The notes under the pieces: model-generated
The model's input: only the letters and a program-made list of their open reading frames with translations
Databases searched by the model: none
Told to the model about the DNA's origin: nothing
Shown here: positions 1 to 7,169 of the stretch, piece by piece
Layout: every line of letters starts with the position of its first letter
Numbering within the stretch: the first letter of the stretch is position 1
Position numbers and translations under genes: made by a program
NCBI GenBank assembly: GCA_013042165.1
Contig: JABDQT010000084.1
Coordinates: 1-23,581, forward strand
Direction: 5' to 3'
DNA: 23,581 nucleotides
From: Kiritimatiellales bacterium
GTDB lineage: Bacteria > Verrucomicrobiota > Kiritimatiellia > Kiritimatiellales > Pontiellaceae

Positions 1-284
1 AGCATGGTGTATTCAGGATGATGCAGAGGCCCCTGCTCACCCCGCCGGAAGCATTTGCCCACCTCGAAAATCTTCTCGTGTCCAACGGCCAGCAGCTGCT
101 TGTGAAAGATCTCGGGCGAGGTTCGCAGGTACTGGTCTCCCGCCGGCTCGGCATCAATATGCAGTTCCATGCAGGGCGCTTCAATGCGGATCGGGGTCTC
201 CACCTCGATAAAGTCCTGGTCATGAAAAAACGTCCTGATGCTTTGCATCAAGACGTCCCTCGCAGCTATGCCATCACTGAACAT
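1..284 (-). CDS. epmA: EpmA-like EF-P--(R)-beta-lysine ligase (GenX/PoxA family), 3' part cut off by window edge
   Basis: Translating the minus strand from the ATG at 284 gives 94 open residues running off the window. EpmA is a truncated class II lysyl-tRNA synthetase paralogue that attaches (R)-beta-lysine to the conserved lysine of elongation factor P. The visible part matches the class II catalytic core: FIEVETP near residue 28, YLRTSPE near 55, then KIFEVGKCFR and HHPEYTML leading into motif 2. The protein starts directly at the catalytic core and has no N-terminal OB-fold anticodon-binding domain, which separates EpmA from true LysS. Its ATG shares one base with the efp stop codon (TGATG), so translation is probably coupled, and sitting directly behind its substrate gene strongly supports the assignment. 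The C-terminal part, including motif 3, lies outside the window. The main alternative is another LysRS-like paralogue. Confidence 0.85.
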   Translation of the reverse strand, partial: MFSDGIAARDVLMQSIRTFFHDQDFIEVETPIRIEAPCMELHIDAEPAGDQYLRTSPEIFHKQLLAVGHEKIFEVGKCFRRGEQGPLHHPEYTM

Positions 285-850
285 CAGCCCTTTGACGCGC
301 GGTCGGCGTATGTACCGGTCCGGGTATCAATACGGATGGTGTCGCCCTCATTGATGAAGATCGGCACATTGATTTCATAGCCGTTTTCCAGCTTGGCCGG
401 TTTCATGACATTGGTGGCGGTGTCGCCACGTGCACCGGGTTCGGTTTCAGCAATCGTCATTTCGACAAAATTAGGCAGGGTAATATCAAGCGCGCGATCG
501 TTATGAAACAGAATCTCAACCTGCATGTCGTCCACGATGAAAAACATCAGATCACCGAGCAGCTCCTCGTTAAGATGAGCTTCCTCGTACGTTTCGTTGT
601 CGGAAAAAACATAATTATCGCCGTCTATATAGGAGAACGTATAATCGCGCGACAGCAGCGCGCAGCGGTTGATCTTGTCCACGGAACGATATGTTTTGTC
701 GAACGTGTTCCCAGTGATCAGGTTTTTTATTTTGCAACGGTAAAGTGCCTGACCCTTGCCGGGTTTAGAAAACTCAAAATTGGTGATCATGCATGGGTCG
801 CCATCGATCTCGATCTTCAACCCCTTTTTTAAATCCGATGCATTGTACAT
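284..850 (-). CDS. efp: Elongation factor P
   Basis: The protein has 188 residues, the normal EF-P length. EF-P binds between the ribosomal P and E sites and relieves stalling at consecutive prolines. The N-terminal KOW-like domain carries the loop SKPGKGQA, with the modifiable lysine at residue 32. The OB domains follow, including the DITLPNFVEM and DTIRIDTRTGTY stretches typical of the family. The start at 850 is supported by a Shine-Dalgarno AGGGGA at 859-864, eight bases upstream, and by a sigma70-like promoter at 891-919. The next gene is an EpmA-like lysyltransferase overlapping by one base, so K32 is predicted to carry beta-lysine rather than rhamnose or 5-aminopentanol. The required aminomutase EpmB is not in the window. 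Confidence 0.97.
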   Translation of the reverse strand: MYNASDLKKGLKIEIDGDPCMITNFEFSKPGKGQALYRCKIKNLITGNTFDKTYRSVDKINRCALLSRDYTFSYIDGDNYVFSDNETYEEAHLNEELLGDLMFFIVDDMQVEILFHNDRALDITLPNFVEMTIAETEPGARGDTATNVMKPAKLENGYEINVPIFINEGDTIRIDTRTGTYADRASKG

Positions 851-890
851 AACAAATATCCCCTAGTTCTAATCTTCAAAATGGCCGCGC

Positions 891-919
891 ATTATGCAGA
901 AACAGCATTGCTGTGCCAA
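891..919 (-). promoter_or_regulatory. Predicted sigma70-type promoter of efp-epmA
   Basis: On the minus strand a -35 box TTGGCA (914-919) and a -10 box CATAAT (891-896) are separated by exactly 17 bases, each matching the consensus at five of six positions. The predicted start near 884 gives a leader of about 34 nt that contains the AGGGGA ribosome binding site. A perfect 13-bp palindrome (902-914) fills most of the spacer and could be an operator. Confidence 0.6.
902..914. repeat. Perfect 13-bp palindrome inside the efp promoter spacer (candidate operator)
   Basis: The sequence ACAGCA-T-TGCTGT is a perfect inverted repeat with a one-base centre. It lies between the predicted -35 and -10 boxes of efp and touches the edge of the -35 box. 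A dimeric repressor bound there would block RNA polymerase. The size fits a small dimeric regulator, but no regulator gene is adjacent and no second copy was seen, so function is a guess. Confidence 0.35.
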
Positions 920-1073
920 GTGGTTTTTCAACCGCGATATAATGATGCATTCGCATAAAACCGGGCGTTTTGTCTCAATATCGCGGCTTGCACCCTGATA
1001 ACTCATTGTGATAGTTTTTCAATCCAACCGTAACAAGAGAATTGAGGGGTAAAACCCGAGAGGAGATAACGAG

Positions 1074-1772
1074 ATGAAAAAACAAATTCCATTTTTAATT
1101 GGTGCATTTGCTGTACTTTTTACCGCAACCGCACTGGATGCCTCAGCCGCCAAGAAAAATGAACCGAAGGATCCCGAAGAGATTTTGGAAGCGACAGGCG
1201 GAAAACATTTTGTAGAAAAAATGAAGGTCGACGATGTCGGATCAGTCAAGGTGAAGGACCGGAAGACCGATGAAGAGTCTTATTATCATGTTTACAGCAG
1301 CTACGTGAACGACAAGTACCGTCTTATCATTTTTGACAATACACCGCGCTATTTGGGTTATTACGAAACCAATCACGAACCGATCGATTATGAAGAAGGA
1401 GCTGTCTTGCTCGGCGACAGCGAGAGTCCGTTCAAAATTCGTTTCAGGAGCATCAAAGAGCCCCCCGCTCAGGTCAGCATTGACGGCGTTTCATCTCCTT
1501 TCGTCAAGAATGAGAAGGCTGCAGAAGCCGCCAAGCAGGAAGCCGCCGCAGCGGCCGCTGCAGAAGAAGCTGACAAACCCATCAAGCCTGAATACCGTGA
1601 TTGGCAGATCACTATGAGAGGTCAGACGTCCACGCACAATGCTATCTTTGTCCAGAAGCTTGGCAGCAAGGTCAAGATCAAGGAATCCAAGCGCGGCAAA
1701 ACCGCCACAGTCCCAATCAGTTCGCTTTCAAAGGCTGATCAGGATTACCTTAAGAAACTCGGCGTGCTCTAA
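1074..1772 (+). CDS. Secreted protein with C-terminal SHD1-like domain
   Basis: This 232-residue protein starts with a signal peptide (KK then a hydrophobic stretch at about 5-20, likely cleavage near residue 26 after SAA). A middle beta-rich region (about 50-142) is not recognised; it is followed by an alanine/glutamate-rich, probably helical linker (145-167). Residues about 175-232 resemble the SHD1 (SLA1 homology 1-like) domain: a leading W, an A followed by a K-rich beta pattern, then VPISSLSKADQDYLKKL at the end. SHD1 domains are common in exported proteins of Planctomycetes and Verrucomicrobia, where their role is mostly unknown. The start is supported by GAGGAGA shortly upstream. A strong intrinsic terminator follows, so it is probably monocistronic. 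Function is unknown; periplasmic or surface location is inferred from the signal peptide. Confidence 0.8.
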   Translation: MKKQIPFLIGAFAVLFTATALDASAAKKNEPKDPEEILEATGGKHFVEKMKVDDVGSVKVKDRKTDEESYYHVYSSYVNDKYRLIIFDNTPRYLGYYETNHEPIDYEEGAVLLGDSESPFKIRFRSIKEPPAQVSIDGVSSPFVKNEKAAEAAKQEAAAAAAAEEADKPIKPEYRDWQITMRGQTSTHNAIFVQKLGSKVKIKESKRGKTATVPISSLSKADQDYLKKLGVL

Positions 1773-1795
1773 TGATCGCGAGCTCATAAGTGTCA

Positions 1796-1825
1796 GCCGT
1801 CCGGATTGCCGGGCGGCTTTTTCTT
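1796..1825 (+). terminator. Rho-independent terminator after the SHD1-like gene
   Basis: A 9-bp stem (GCCGTCCGG at 1796-1804, CCGGGCGGC at 1809-1817, one G-U pair) with a 4-nt ATTG loop is followed directly by TTTTTCTTT. It separates the SHD1-like gene from deoC. Confidence 0.85.
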
Positions 1826-1846
1826 TGCCCTTGAGAGGCACAACGC

Positions 1847-2533
1847 ATGAACGAATATACCATACCTCAGGTTGCCGCCACCATTGACCACGCAGTGCTG
1901 AAGCCCAACCAGACCGAAGACGATGTGCGCACTCATGCGGAGCTCTGCATTCAATATGGTGTCGCCAGCATGTGCGTTCGGCCCTGTGACATTCGACTTG
2001 CCGCTGGCTTGCTGCAGGACAGCGGGATACTCGTTTCATCGGTGCTCAGCTTTCCCCATGGCCACGACAGTTCTGCAACCAAGGTATTCCAAGCCCGGGA
2101 GGCCATCGAAAGCGGTACTGAAGAAATCGACATGGTCATGAATATCGGTGCGTTTCTTTCCGGCAATCACGCTTATGTTCTCGATGATATAGCCGGCGTG
2201 GTGGCGCTGGCCCATGCACACGGCGTTCGCGTGAAGGTGATTCAGGAAAGCTGTTTTCTCACGCTCGAACAGGTAGGAAAAGCATGCGAAATAGCCTGGG
2301 AGGCTGAGGCTGACTTCGTGAAAACCTCGACGGGCTTCGGACCCTCTTCCGCCACACCTGAGATTATTGAGAAAATGGTGCAAACCGTGGGCGGAAAAAT
2401 GGGCATCAAGGCCTCCGGCGGCATCCGCACATGGGAGCACGCCGTGGGTTATCTGCGGCAGGGTGCCACGCGTCTGGGTATCGGCGACACCAAAGCCGTG
2501 CTGGAAGGCAAGAGTTCGACCGGCGATTATTAA
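1847..2533 (+). CDS. deoC: Deoxyribose-phosphate aldolase
   Basis: DeoC (DERA, a class I aldolase) reversibly cleaves 2-deoxyribose 5-phosphate to glyceraldehyde 3-phosphate and acetaldehyde in cytoplasmic deoxynucleoside catabolism. The 228-residue length is typical. Key residues are in place: D95 in EIDMVM, the Schiff-base lysine K159 in DFVKTSTGFG, and the activating lysine K188 in GIKASGGIRT. A GAGAGG ribosome binding site lies at 1833-1838. The gene has its own position downstream of a terminator and no other deo genes nearby. It converges on the DUF4230 gene, and the two stop codons overlap on a shared TTAA at 2530-2533. Confidence 0.97.
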   Translation: MNEYTIPQVAATIDHAVLKPNQTEDDVRTHAELCIQYGVASMCVRPCDIRLAAGLLQDSGILVSSVLSFPHGHDSSATKVFQAREAIESGTEEIDMVMNIGAFLSGNHAYVLDDIAGVVALAHAHGVRVKVIQESCFLTLEQVGKACEIAWEAEADFVKTSTGFGPSSATPEIIEKMVQTVGGKMGIKASGGIRTWEHAVGYLRQGATRLGIGDTKAVLEGKSSTGDY

Positions 2534-3216
2534 GACGCCATTTTTTCTGAAACAGCGATCTCCAGCTCGGTATCGGCCTGTCGCTTGAACTGGAACTCGA
2601 CATTCGTAACGCCAAACGCCCGGCTGATGGATTCGAGGGTGGACTTGGCCGACTTCTGTACCTCGGATTCAATGTTGTTAATCAGCTCAATGGCCTGATT
2701 TCTTGCATGCCCCTTTGCCGCATTGACGAGCTTATTCTTGTCCTCTTCCGAAAAGCCCCCGTTGATGAATCCATTCAATAGGTCGGGCAACAGCCAGGGC
2801 AGCAGCTTGGAACCCTGCTCATCGTAGAATCGAATGTCGCGGATGTGGACTTCGTACTCGCACGGCGGCATCGAGATGCTGTAGGCCGCGGCCCCCTTTT
2901 CCTGGATCTCGAACTGGGGACTCTGGAGGTTGTAGCGAAAATCAATTTCGAACTCGAAGATCATCGCCATCTTTTTCCCGCTCAACACCCAGCTCAGGTA
3001 GCGCGTTCCGAATTCTCCCCAGGTATGATCGGTTTCGGTGACAATCTCCTTGGTGAGCACCTTGTAGACCGATAACCGTCCAATGGCCTTGAGCTTTTCA
3101 ATGCTTGAGAAGATACGCACTTCGGCGGCGGGCTTTTTTTTGCGAGTTTTGATCGCAAACCACAGGGCACCCATCACCACCAGCGCGGCAATCATTCCAA
3201 CCATAAATTCATTCAT
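2530..3216 (-). CDS. DUF4230 family membrane-anchored protein
   Basis: This 228-residue protein has one N-terminal transmembrane helix (about residues 5-23) followed by a lysine-rich stop-transfer segment (TRKKK), so the bulk probably faces one side of the inner membrane. The rest fits the DUF4230 pattern: an IEKLKAIGRLSVYK segment after the anchor, a central beta-rich region, and a charged helical C-terminal half (about 145-195). No catalytic motif is visible and the biochemical role of the family is unknown. The start is supported by AGGTGA six bases upstream. It is downstream of the EEP-family gene on the same strand with an 81-bp gap, and converges on deoC with overlapping stop codons. 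Confidence 0.75.
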   Translation of the reverse strand: MNEFMVGMIAALVVMGALWFAIKTRKKKPAAEVRIFSSIEKLKAIGRLSVYKVLTKEIVTETDHTWGEFGTRYLSWVLSGKKMAMIFEFEIDFRYNLQSPQFEIQEKGAAAYSISMPPCEYEVHIRDIRFYDEQGSKLLPWLLPDLLNGFINGGFSEEDKNKLVNAAKGHARNQAIELINNIESEVQKSAKSTLESISRAFGVTNVEFQFKRQADTELEIAVSEKMAS

Positions 3217-3297
3217 TTGTTCACCTCACTGCTTCACCGGAGAGTATCCAATGGGCTGGTTTAAGTACAGGCTGATTTATCGAATCGCGAGACCGCG

Positions 3298-4035
3298 TCA
3301 AGGGGTGGTTTCTTCCAGCTCGAAATCAATCAAAAGCGGCAGGTGGTCAGAGAGCTGTATGCGGGGCATCTCAAAGCGCTTGATCCTGATTTCCGGACTA
3401 TGCAGAATGAAATCGAGATGGCGCTTCGGGTTTCGGCTGGGATAGGAAGGTCGCATCTCCTTGTCGGCATTTTGCAAGCCGCTTGCCGACATCAGCAGCT
3501 GAATCTCATCCTCCCCCATGAATGCATTAAAGTCTCCGGCGACAATATAGGGCCGATTGGTCTCCTTAATCATGTTATATAGCCGCAAAATCTGTGCCTG
3601 GCGGGTTTTGTAGCTAAGCGCAAGATGCACCAGAAAAAACGTCACCTTTTCCAGCTCAAGCTCCATGACCATCTTTTTCATGCCCTGCTCAAAATAATGA
3701 AACTTTTCGCTGTGAATCGTGTCCTTGGCGAGGAAGGCGTTTCCCTGTTTGTTATAAATCGGGATCCGCTGCAAGCGGGAATCGGAGGCATATTTGGAAC
3801 AATAGCTGTGAAAATGCCCCAGCTCGTTCGCAATCACTTCGACCTGGCTCTTGCGACCGGAACGATAGGAACCACTATCCACCTCAATTAATCCCACAAC
3901 ATCCGGATCGGCCTTGCCGATAAAATCGATGATATCACCCAGATGGTCATGCGTTCGGCCCAGCAATCCGATCAGAGGAAACTTACGCTGATTTCCGTGC
4001 GTTCCATAACATATATTGTACAGCAAAAACCTCAT
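3298..4035 (-). CDS. Endonuclease/exonuclease/phosphatase (EEP) family protein
   Basis: This 245-residue protein has the full set of EEP (DNase I-like) metal and catalytic residues in order: N7 in LLYNI, E51 in GLIEVD, H137 in LVHLAL, D168 and N170 in AGDFNA, D208 in HLDFIL, and the D230-H231 pair in LSDHLP. The fold hydrolyses phosphodiesters or phosphate esters with Mg2+; substrates range from DNA to phosphoinositides and sphingomyelin, so the substrate cannot be read from sequence. There is no signal peptide, suggesting a cytoplasmic enzyme. The divergent neighbour is a phospholipase D-family cardiolipin synthase, which makes a lipid-related role conceivable but unproven. No proper Shine-Dalgarno precedes the ATG; a promoter predicts a leaderless transcript. 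Confidence 0.88.
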   Translation of the reverse strand: MRFLLYNICYGTHGNQRKFPLIGLLGRTHDHLGDIIDFIGKADPDVVGLIEVDSGSYRSGRKSQVEVIANELGHFHSYCSKYASDSRLQRIPIYNKQGNAFLAKDTIHSEKFHYFEQGMKKMVMELELEKVTFFLVHLALSYKTRQAQILRLYNMIKETNRPYIVAGDFNAFMGEDEIQLLMSASGLQNADKEMRPSYPSRNPKRHLDFILHSPEIRIKRFEMPRIQLSDHLPLLIDFELEETTP

Positions 4036-4041
4036 GCCTTA

Positions 4042-4069
4042 AATCTAGTCGCTTCCTGCTGTATGGCAA
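4042..4069 (-). promoter_or_regulatory. Predicted promoter of the EEP gene (leaderless configuration)
   Basis: On the minus strand TTGCCA (4064-4069), a 16-bp spacer and TAGATT (4042-4047) end six bases before the ATG at 4035. Transcription would start at or near the A of the start codon. No Shine-Dalgarno is at normal spacing. Confidence 0.45.
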
Positions 4070-4103
4070 CACCCGGCGCCAACTTTTACCTGTTATTTCC
4101 AAG

Positions 4104-4109
4104 TATACT
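4104..4109 (+). promoter_or_regulatory. Possible -10 box for cardiolipin synthase
   Basis: TATACT lies 16 bases before the ATG at 4126, predicting a leader of about 10 nt. No good -35 hexamer is found 16-18 bp upstream and no Shine-Dalgarno is visible before the start codon, so this is only suggestive. Confidence 0.3.
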
Positions 4110-4125
4110 CGGTTAGCGTACACTC

Positions 4126-5622
4126 ATGGAATACGGCGATCTTGGCCTTACGTACTGGGTGGTGATCAGCACCTGCCTGCATCTTGCGGCATTTATTGGT
4201 GTAACCCTGCATGCGCTTCAGCGCCGCCGCAATGCAAGCGCAACGCTGCTGTGGATTTTCGTGGCATGGTCATTACCTCTTTTCGGACCCCTGCTTTACA
4301 TTTCGTTCGGCATCGATCGTGTGCCCGCGAAAGGGTTGCAGAATCGAGCCGCCAACCAACTTTTGATGTATCAAATGGGCCAGCGCCATGCCGACAGCAG
4401 TCCATTCACCGCCTGGCATCTCGAATATCGCACCAGAACGGCGGATCTTGATAACAAGCTGAACCGCAACCTGAATCTGACCATTGACCGGCTAAACCCC
4501 GATCATCCATTGCTCGATGCCAACGCAATCACACCCTTGATCAGCGGCGACGAGGCCTACCCCAGAATGCTTCAGGCCATTCGCTCGGCAAAACACCATA
4601 TCCATCTGCAAAGCTTCATTATCCACCGCGACGAAGCCGGCCGCGAATTTCTGGATACCCTTAAGGCCAAAGCCGAGGAAGGCGTGAAGGTGCGCCTCCT
4701 GTTCGACCGGTTTGGCTCAACGCATGCCTATCTCGGAGGCATGTTCCGCCGATACCGGAAGATCCCAAACCTTGAAATCTGCGGATGGACCCAGGCCAAT
4801 CCATTCAAGGCACAATTCCAGATCAACCTTCGAAACCACCGGAAAAACCTGATCGTGGATGGACACATCGCCTTCTTCGGCGGTGTCAACATTGCCTCCC
4901 AAAACCTCGCCGTCAAGGGGCATGAGGCCATTCGCGACTATCACTTCATGGTTGAAGGACCGCTGGTTCATGAGCTGCAGCTCTCCTTCCTTCGCGACTG
5001 GTATTTCATGACTCAGCAACCGATCAACACCCTGCTCAATGAGCTCCATTTTCCACGGATGCTTTCCGTTGGCCAGACCCGGGCCAGACTGATCGACAGC
5101 GGGCCTTCCGCACCCCCCGGCATGATTGGCGAAGCATTGTTCAACGCCATCGTTATGGCCCAAAAACAGATCCTGCTGGTGACACCCTATTTTGTTCCTC
5201 CCTCCGACATTCTCAAGGCGTTGCGCTCTTCCGCACGACGTGGTGTTGATGTTCGGATTATCTTGCCGGAAATTAACAATCATAGATATGCCGGTATGGC
5301 ATCGAAGGCGCTTTACGAAGAGCTGATGGAAGCAGGCGTCCGGATCTACGAACGCGCACCGCCCCTGCTGCATGCCAAAGCACTGCTTGTTGACGATAGC
5401 GTTGCTTTCGTCGGAACGGCAAATATGGATGTGCGCAGCCTGGAGCTGAACTATGAAACAACCGTCCTTTTCGAGGATGAGGTCTCGGTCGAGAAGCTCA
5501 AACAAATCGTGCATGAGGATATGGATAAAAGCCGCGAACTGGACTTCAACAACTGGATCAAGCGGCCGTTAATTCAAAAGCTCGGCGAAAACCTCTGCTC
5601 CCTCATGACACCGGTTTTATAA
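4126..5622 (+). CDS. cls: Cardiolipin synthase (phospholipase D family)
   Basis: The enzyme condenses two phosphatidylglycerol molecules to cardiolipin and glycerol at the inner membrane. The 498-residue length fits ClsA-type enzymes. Two N-terminal transmembrane helices (about 9-30 and 39-61) precede two phospholipase D HKD motifs: H238-x-K240-x4-D245, followed by the GGVN sequence, and H416-x-K418-x4-D423, followed by GTANMD. Both motifs are intact, so it should be active. It is transcribed divergently from the EEP-family gene across 90 bp. No Shine-Dalgarno is seen at the chosen ATG, but the first transmembrane helix begins right after it and no other start fits better. The 182 bp after the stop hold no gene that I can support, and no convincing terminator. 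Confidence 0.95.
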   Translation: MEYGDLGLTYWVVISTCLHLAAFIGVTLHALQRRRNASATLLWIFVAWSLPLFGPLLYISFGIDRVPAKGLQNRAANQLLMYQMGQRHADSSPFTAWHLEYRTRTADLDNKLNRNLNLTIDRLNPDHPLLDANAITPLISGDEAYPRMLQAIRSAKHHIHLQSFIIHRDEAGREFLDTLKAKAEEGVKVRLLFDRFGSTHAYLGGMFRRYRKIPNLEICGWTQANPFKAQFQINLRNHRKNLIVDGHIAFFGGVNIASQNLAVKGHEAIRDYHFMVEGPLVHELQLSFLRDWYFMTQQPINTLLNELHFPRMLSVGQTRARLIDSGPSAPPGMIGEALFNAIVMAQKQILLVTPYFVPPSDILKALRSSARRGVDVRIILPEINNHRYAGMASKALYEELMEAGVRIYERAPPLLHAKALLVDDSVAFVGTANMDVRSLELNYETTVLFEDEVSVEKLKQIVHEDMDKSRELDFNNWIKRPLIQKLGENLCSLMTPVL

Positions 5623-5772
5623 TGCGCTTTTTTACCAAGAGCGCCTGAGTCGGAGGGTGCGGATGATCAGGGAACGATTTCCGAGCTTCGCAGCAAGCTG
5701 ACTGCGATACGGATTGAGTATGCCGCCTGAACTTGACTCACGGTAACCCATGGTTCCCATTACATGATCCAC

Positions 5773-5795
5773 CTGCGCCAAAGGCACCAGCGCAG
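5773..5795 (-). other. Stem-loop downstream of the 5805-6587 gene
   Basis: CTGCGC and GCGCAG form a 6-bp stem around an 11-nt loop just after the stop codon of the minus-strand gene. There is no U tract on either strand, so it is not a standard intrinsic terminator; it might be a 3'-end stabilising hairpin. The rest of 5623-5804 shows nothing recognisable. Confidence 0.3.
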
Positions 5796-5804
5796 TTCGA
5801 ACCA

Positions 5805-6587
5805 CTAATCCATAAGCTCAGGATCCGCTTCGACAGCCTGCGCAGCCTCTTCGGCATCCGCCGCGCTCATGAGCACAGCGGGCGCAACATCATTGGTCAG
5901 CGGATTGTCTTCCAGATCCTGCAACGGTTCTTCAACTACTTCCGGGATCGGCTCGACTTCATCTTCCGTCTTGTAGAATTTTTCATCTTCGGACGGATGG
6001 CGCAGAGCAACCCAATATTCGAGGTCATCCCCCTGCGCGCGCCGCTTTTCTTTAAGATGCTCACTCAATCGCTTGTGATACCATGCAATATTCAAGCCGT
6101 CGGGATTAATGGTTTCGATCGGGAAATGGTAGCTTTCCGAAAACCACGACCAATCCTTGAATTTGAAGTCATAATATTTCCCAACCAGATGCAGCAAGGG
6201 CCGCATTTCAGTGGTGGTTATTTTGTAAACCGAGCTGCACCATTTTTCAGATGGAATCAGGTCTTCAGGAATGGATTGACCATCCTCCTCGATAATCAGC
6301 GACGAATCCGGTCCCGTGCGGAAAAAGTTACCCGTTCTAAAAGCATCGAGGGATACATTGACCCACTCACTGCCGGTCCAGCCATGCAGCGATATCTTGC
6401 GGTTTGCATCAATCTTGTAGCTGAGCAGAAGCGTCGGATAGCGACTGGCGATGTCCATGCCAACACGGACCACGCTGTCTTCGCGTGGGACCATGATCAG
6501 AGTAATCTCATTCTGCCGGCCAGCAATGGATGAGAATACGACGCAGAAAAGCAGAGCCGCGCTTGCCATATATAACTTTCGTTTCAT
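5805..6587 (-). CDS. Secreted protein of unknown function, acidic C-terminal tail
   Basis: I do not recognise the family. Starting at 6587 gives 260 residues, with a signal peptide (basic MKRK, hydrophobic 6-22). This start is chosen over an in-frame ATG at 6650 because AGGAGA (6594-6599) lies six bases upstream and the signal peptide then begins at residue 1. The mature part opens with a likely beta-rich segment (ITLIMVPRED at 28-37, then a YPTLLLSY strand). Tryptophan-rich stretches follow at 115-170, then a lysine-rich segment at 172-183 and a long acidic, proline-containing, probably disordered tail (about 200-260). The gene starts 10 bp after the ferritin stop codon and its ribosome binding site overlaps that stop, so the two are almost certainly co-transcribed. 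Confidence 0.75.
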   Translation of the reverse strand: MKRKLYMASAALLFCVVFSSIAGRQNEITLIMVPREDSVVRVGMDIASRYPTLLLSYKIDANRKISLHGWTGSEWVNVSLDAFRTGNFFRTGPDSSLIIEEDGQSIPEDLIPSEKWCSSVYKITTTEMRPLLHLVGKYYDFKFKDWSWFSESYHFPIETINPDGLNIAWYHKRLSEHLKEKRRAQGDDLEYWVALRHPSEDEKFYKTEDEVEPIPEVVEEPLQDLEDNPLTNDVAPAVLMSAADAEEAAQAVEADPELMD

Positions 6588-6597
6588 CGTACTTCTC

Positions 6598-7110
6598 CTA
6601 ATTCTCCGGCGGCGGCGTGGGAACCGCCCGACCTGACAGCTGCTGATCAATCAACATCAAACCGCTTTTATCCTCACCCACCATGCGCAGCGGAAGTAAA
6701 ATATCGTTCACATTCGCTTCTTCTTCGACCTGTTCGGTCACATACCACTGCAGGAAAGTCTGCGTAGCATAATCGGTTTCCTGGACCGCAAGGCTCATGA
6801 GCTTATGAATCGACTTGGTTATGAACTGCTCATGTTCAAGCGTCTGTTCGAAGACTTCGATCGGAGTTCCATATTCCGTGGGCGGCTCTTCGATTGCCTT
6901 GAGGTGGATTTCTCCTCCCTGGTTCAGGATGTAATCGTACATCCGGGTCACATGCATGTTTTCTTCTTCATACTGAAGGCGCATCCAGTGCGCGAATCCA
7001 GGGAGACCTATCGTATTGCAATAAGCCGACATGGCTAAATACATATAGGCCGAGTAAAATTCCTTGTTTACCTGCTCGTTGAGCTCTTTTTGCATTTTAT
7101 CTGAAATCAT
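6598..7110 (-). CDS. ftnA: Bacterial non-haem ferritin
   Basis: Ferritin forms a 24-subunit cytoplasmic cage that oxidises Fe(II) and stores it as mineral. The 170-residue length is typical of FtnA. All ferroxidase residues appear at canonical FtnA numbering: E17, E50, H53, E94 and Q127, with E129 and E130 close by. The last 15 or so residues are a proline-rich tail (PTPPPEN). There is no haem-binding methionine typical of bacterioferritin at position 52 that I can assign with confidence, so FtnA is preferred. A GGAGG ribosome binding site lies just upstream and a good promoter overlaps the folD stop codon. The unknown secreted protein follows in the same operon. No Fur box was recognised. 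Confidence 0.95.
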   Translation of the reverse strand: MISDKMQKELNEQVNKEFYSAYMYLAMSAYCNTIGLPGFAHWMRLQYEEENMHVTRMYDYILNQGGEIHLKAIEEPPTEYGTPIEVFEQTLEHEQFITKSIHKLMSLAVQETDYATQTFLQWYVTEQVEEEANVNDILLPLRMVGEDKSGLMLIDQQLSGRAVPTPPPEN

Positions 7111-7141
7111 GACAGCCTCCGTTCGTTTTCTTACGATTTAA

Positions 7142-7169
7142 ATTATCCACCATCCGGCACATTAGTCAA
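7142..7169 (-). promoter_or_regulatory. Predicted ferritin promoter overlapping the folD stop codon
   Basis: On the minus strand TTGACT (7164-7169), a 16-bp spacer and GATAAT (7142-7147) form a good sigma70-like promoter. The -35 box shares a base with the folD stop codon (7162-7164). The predicted start near 7135 gives a leader of about 25 nt containing GGAGG. Confidence 0.6.

Noticed and set aside
18..380. A 120-residue plus-strand frame at the window start
   Set aside because: Opposite the efp-epmA junction, whose products are clearly recognisable.
930..945. TATAAT hexamer at 938-943 as a plus-strand promoter for the SHD1-like gene
   Set aside because: No acceptable -35 hexamer lies 16-18 bp upstream; the ATG is 130 bp away and the strand choice is ambiguous in this AT-rich stretch.
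4717..5514. A 265-residue minus-strand frame inside cardiolipin synthase
   Set aside because: Lies wholly opposite intact PLD motifs; a composition shadow.
5627..5647. Hairpin GCGCT...AGCGC after cardiolipin synthase
   Set aside because: Only a 5-bp stem with an 11-nt loop and no following U tract, so not called a terminator.
5733..6533. A 266-residue plus-strand open frame
   Set aside because: The opposite strand has a signal peptide, a strong ribosome binding site and operon spacing; this frame has none and no family resemblance.
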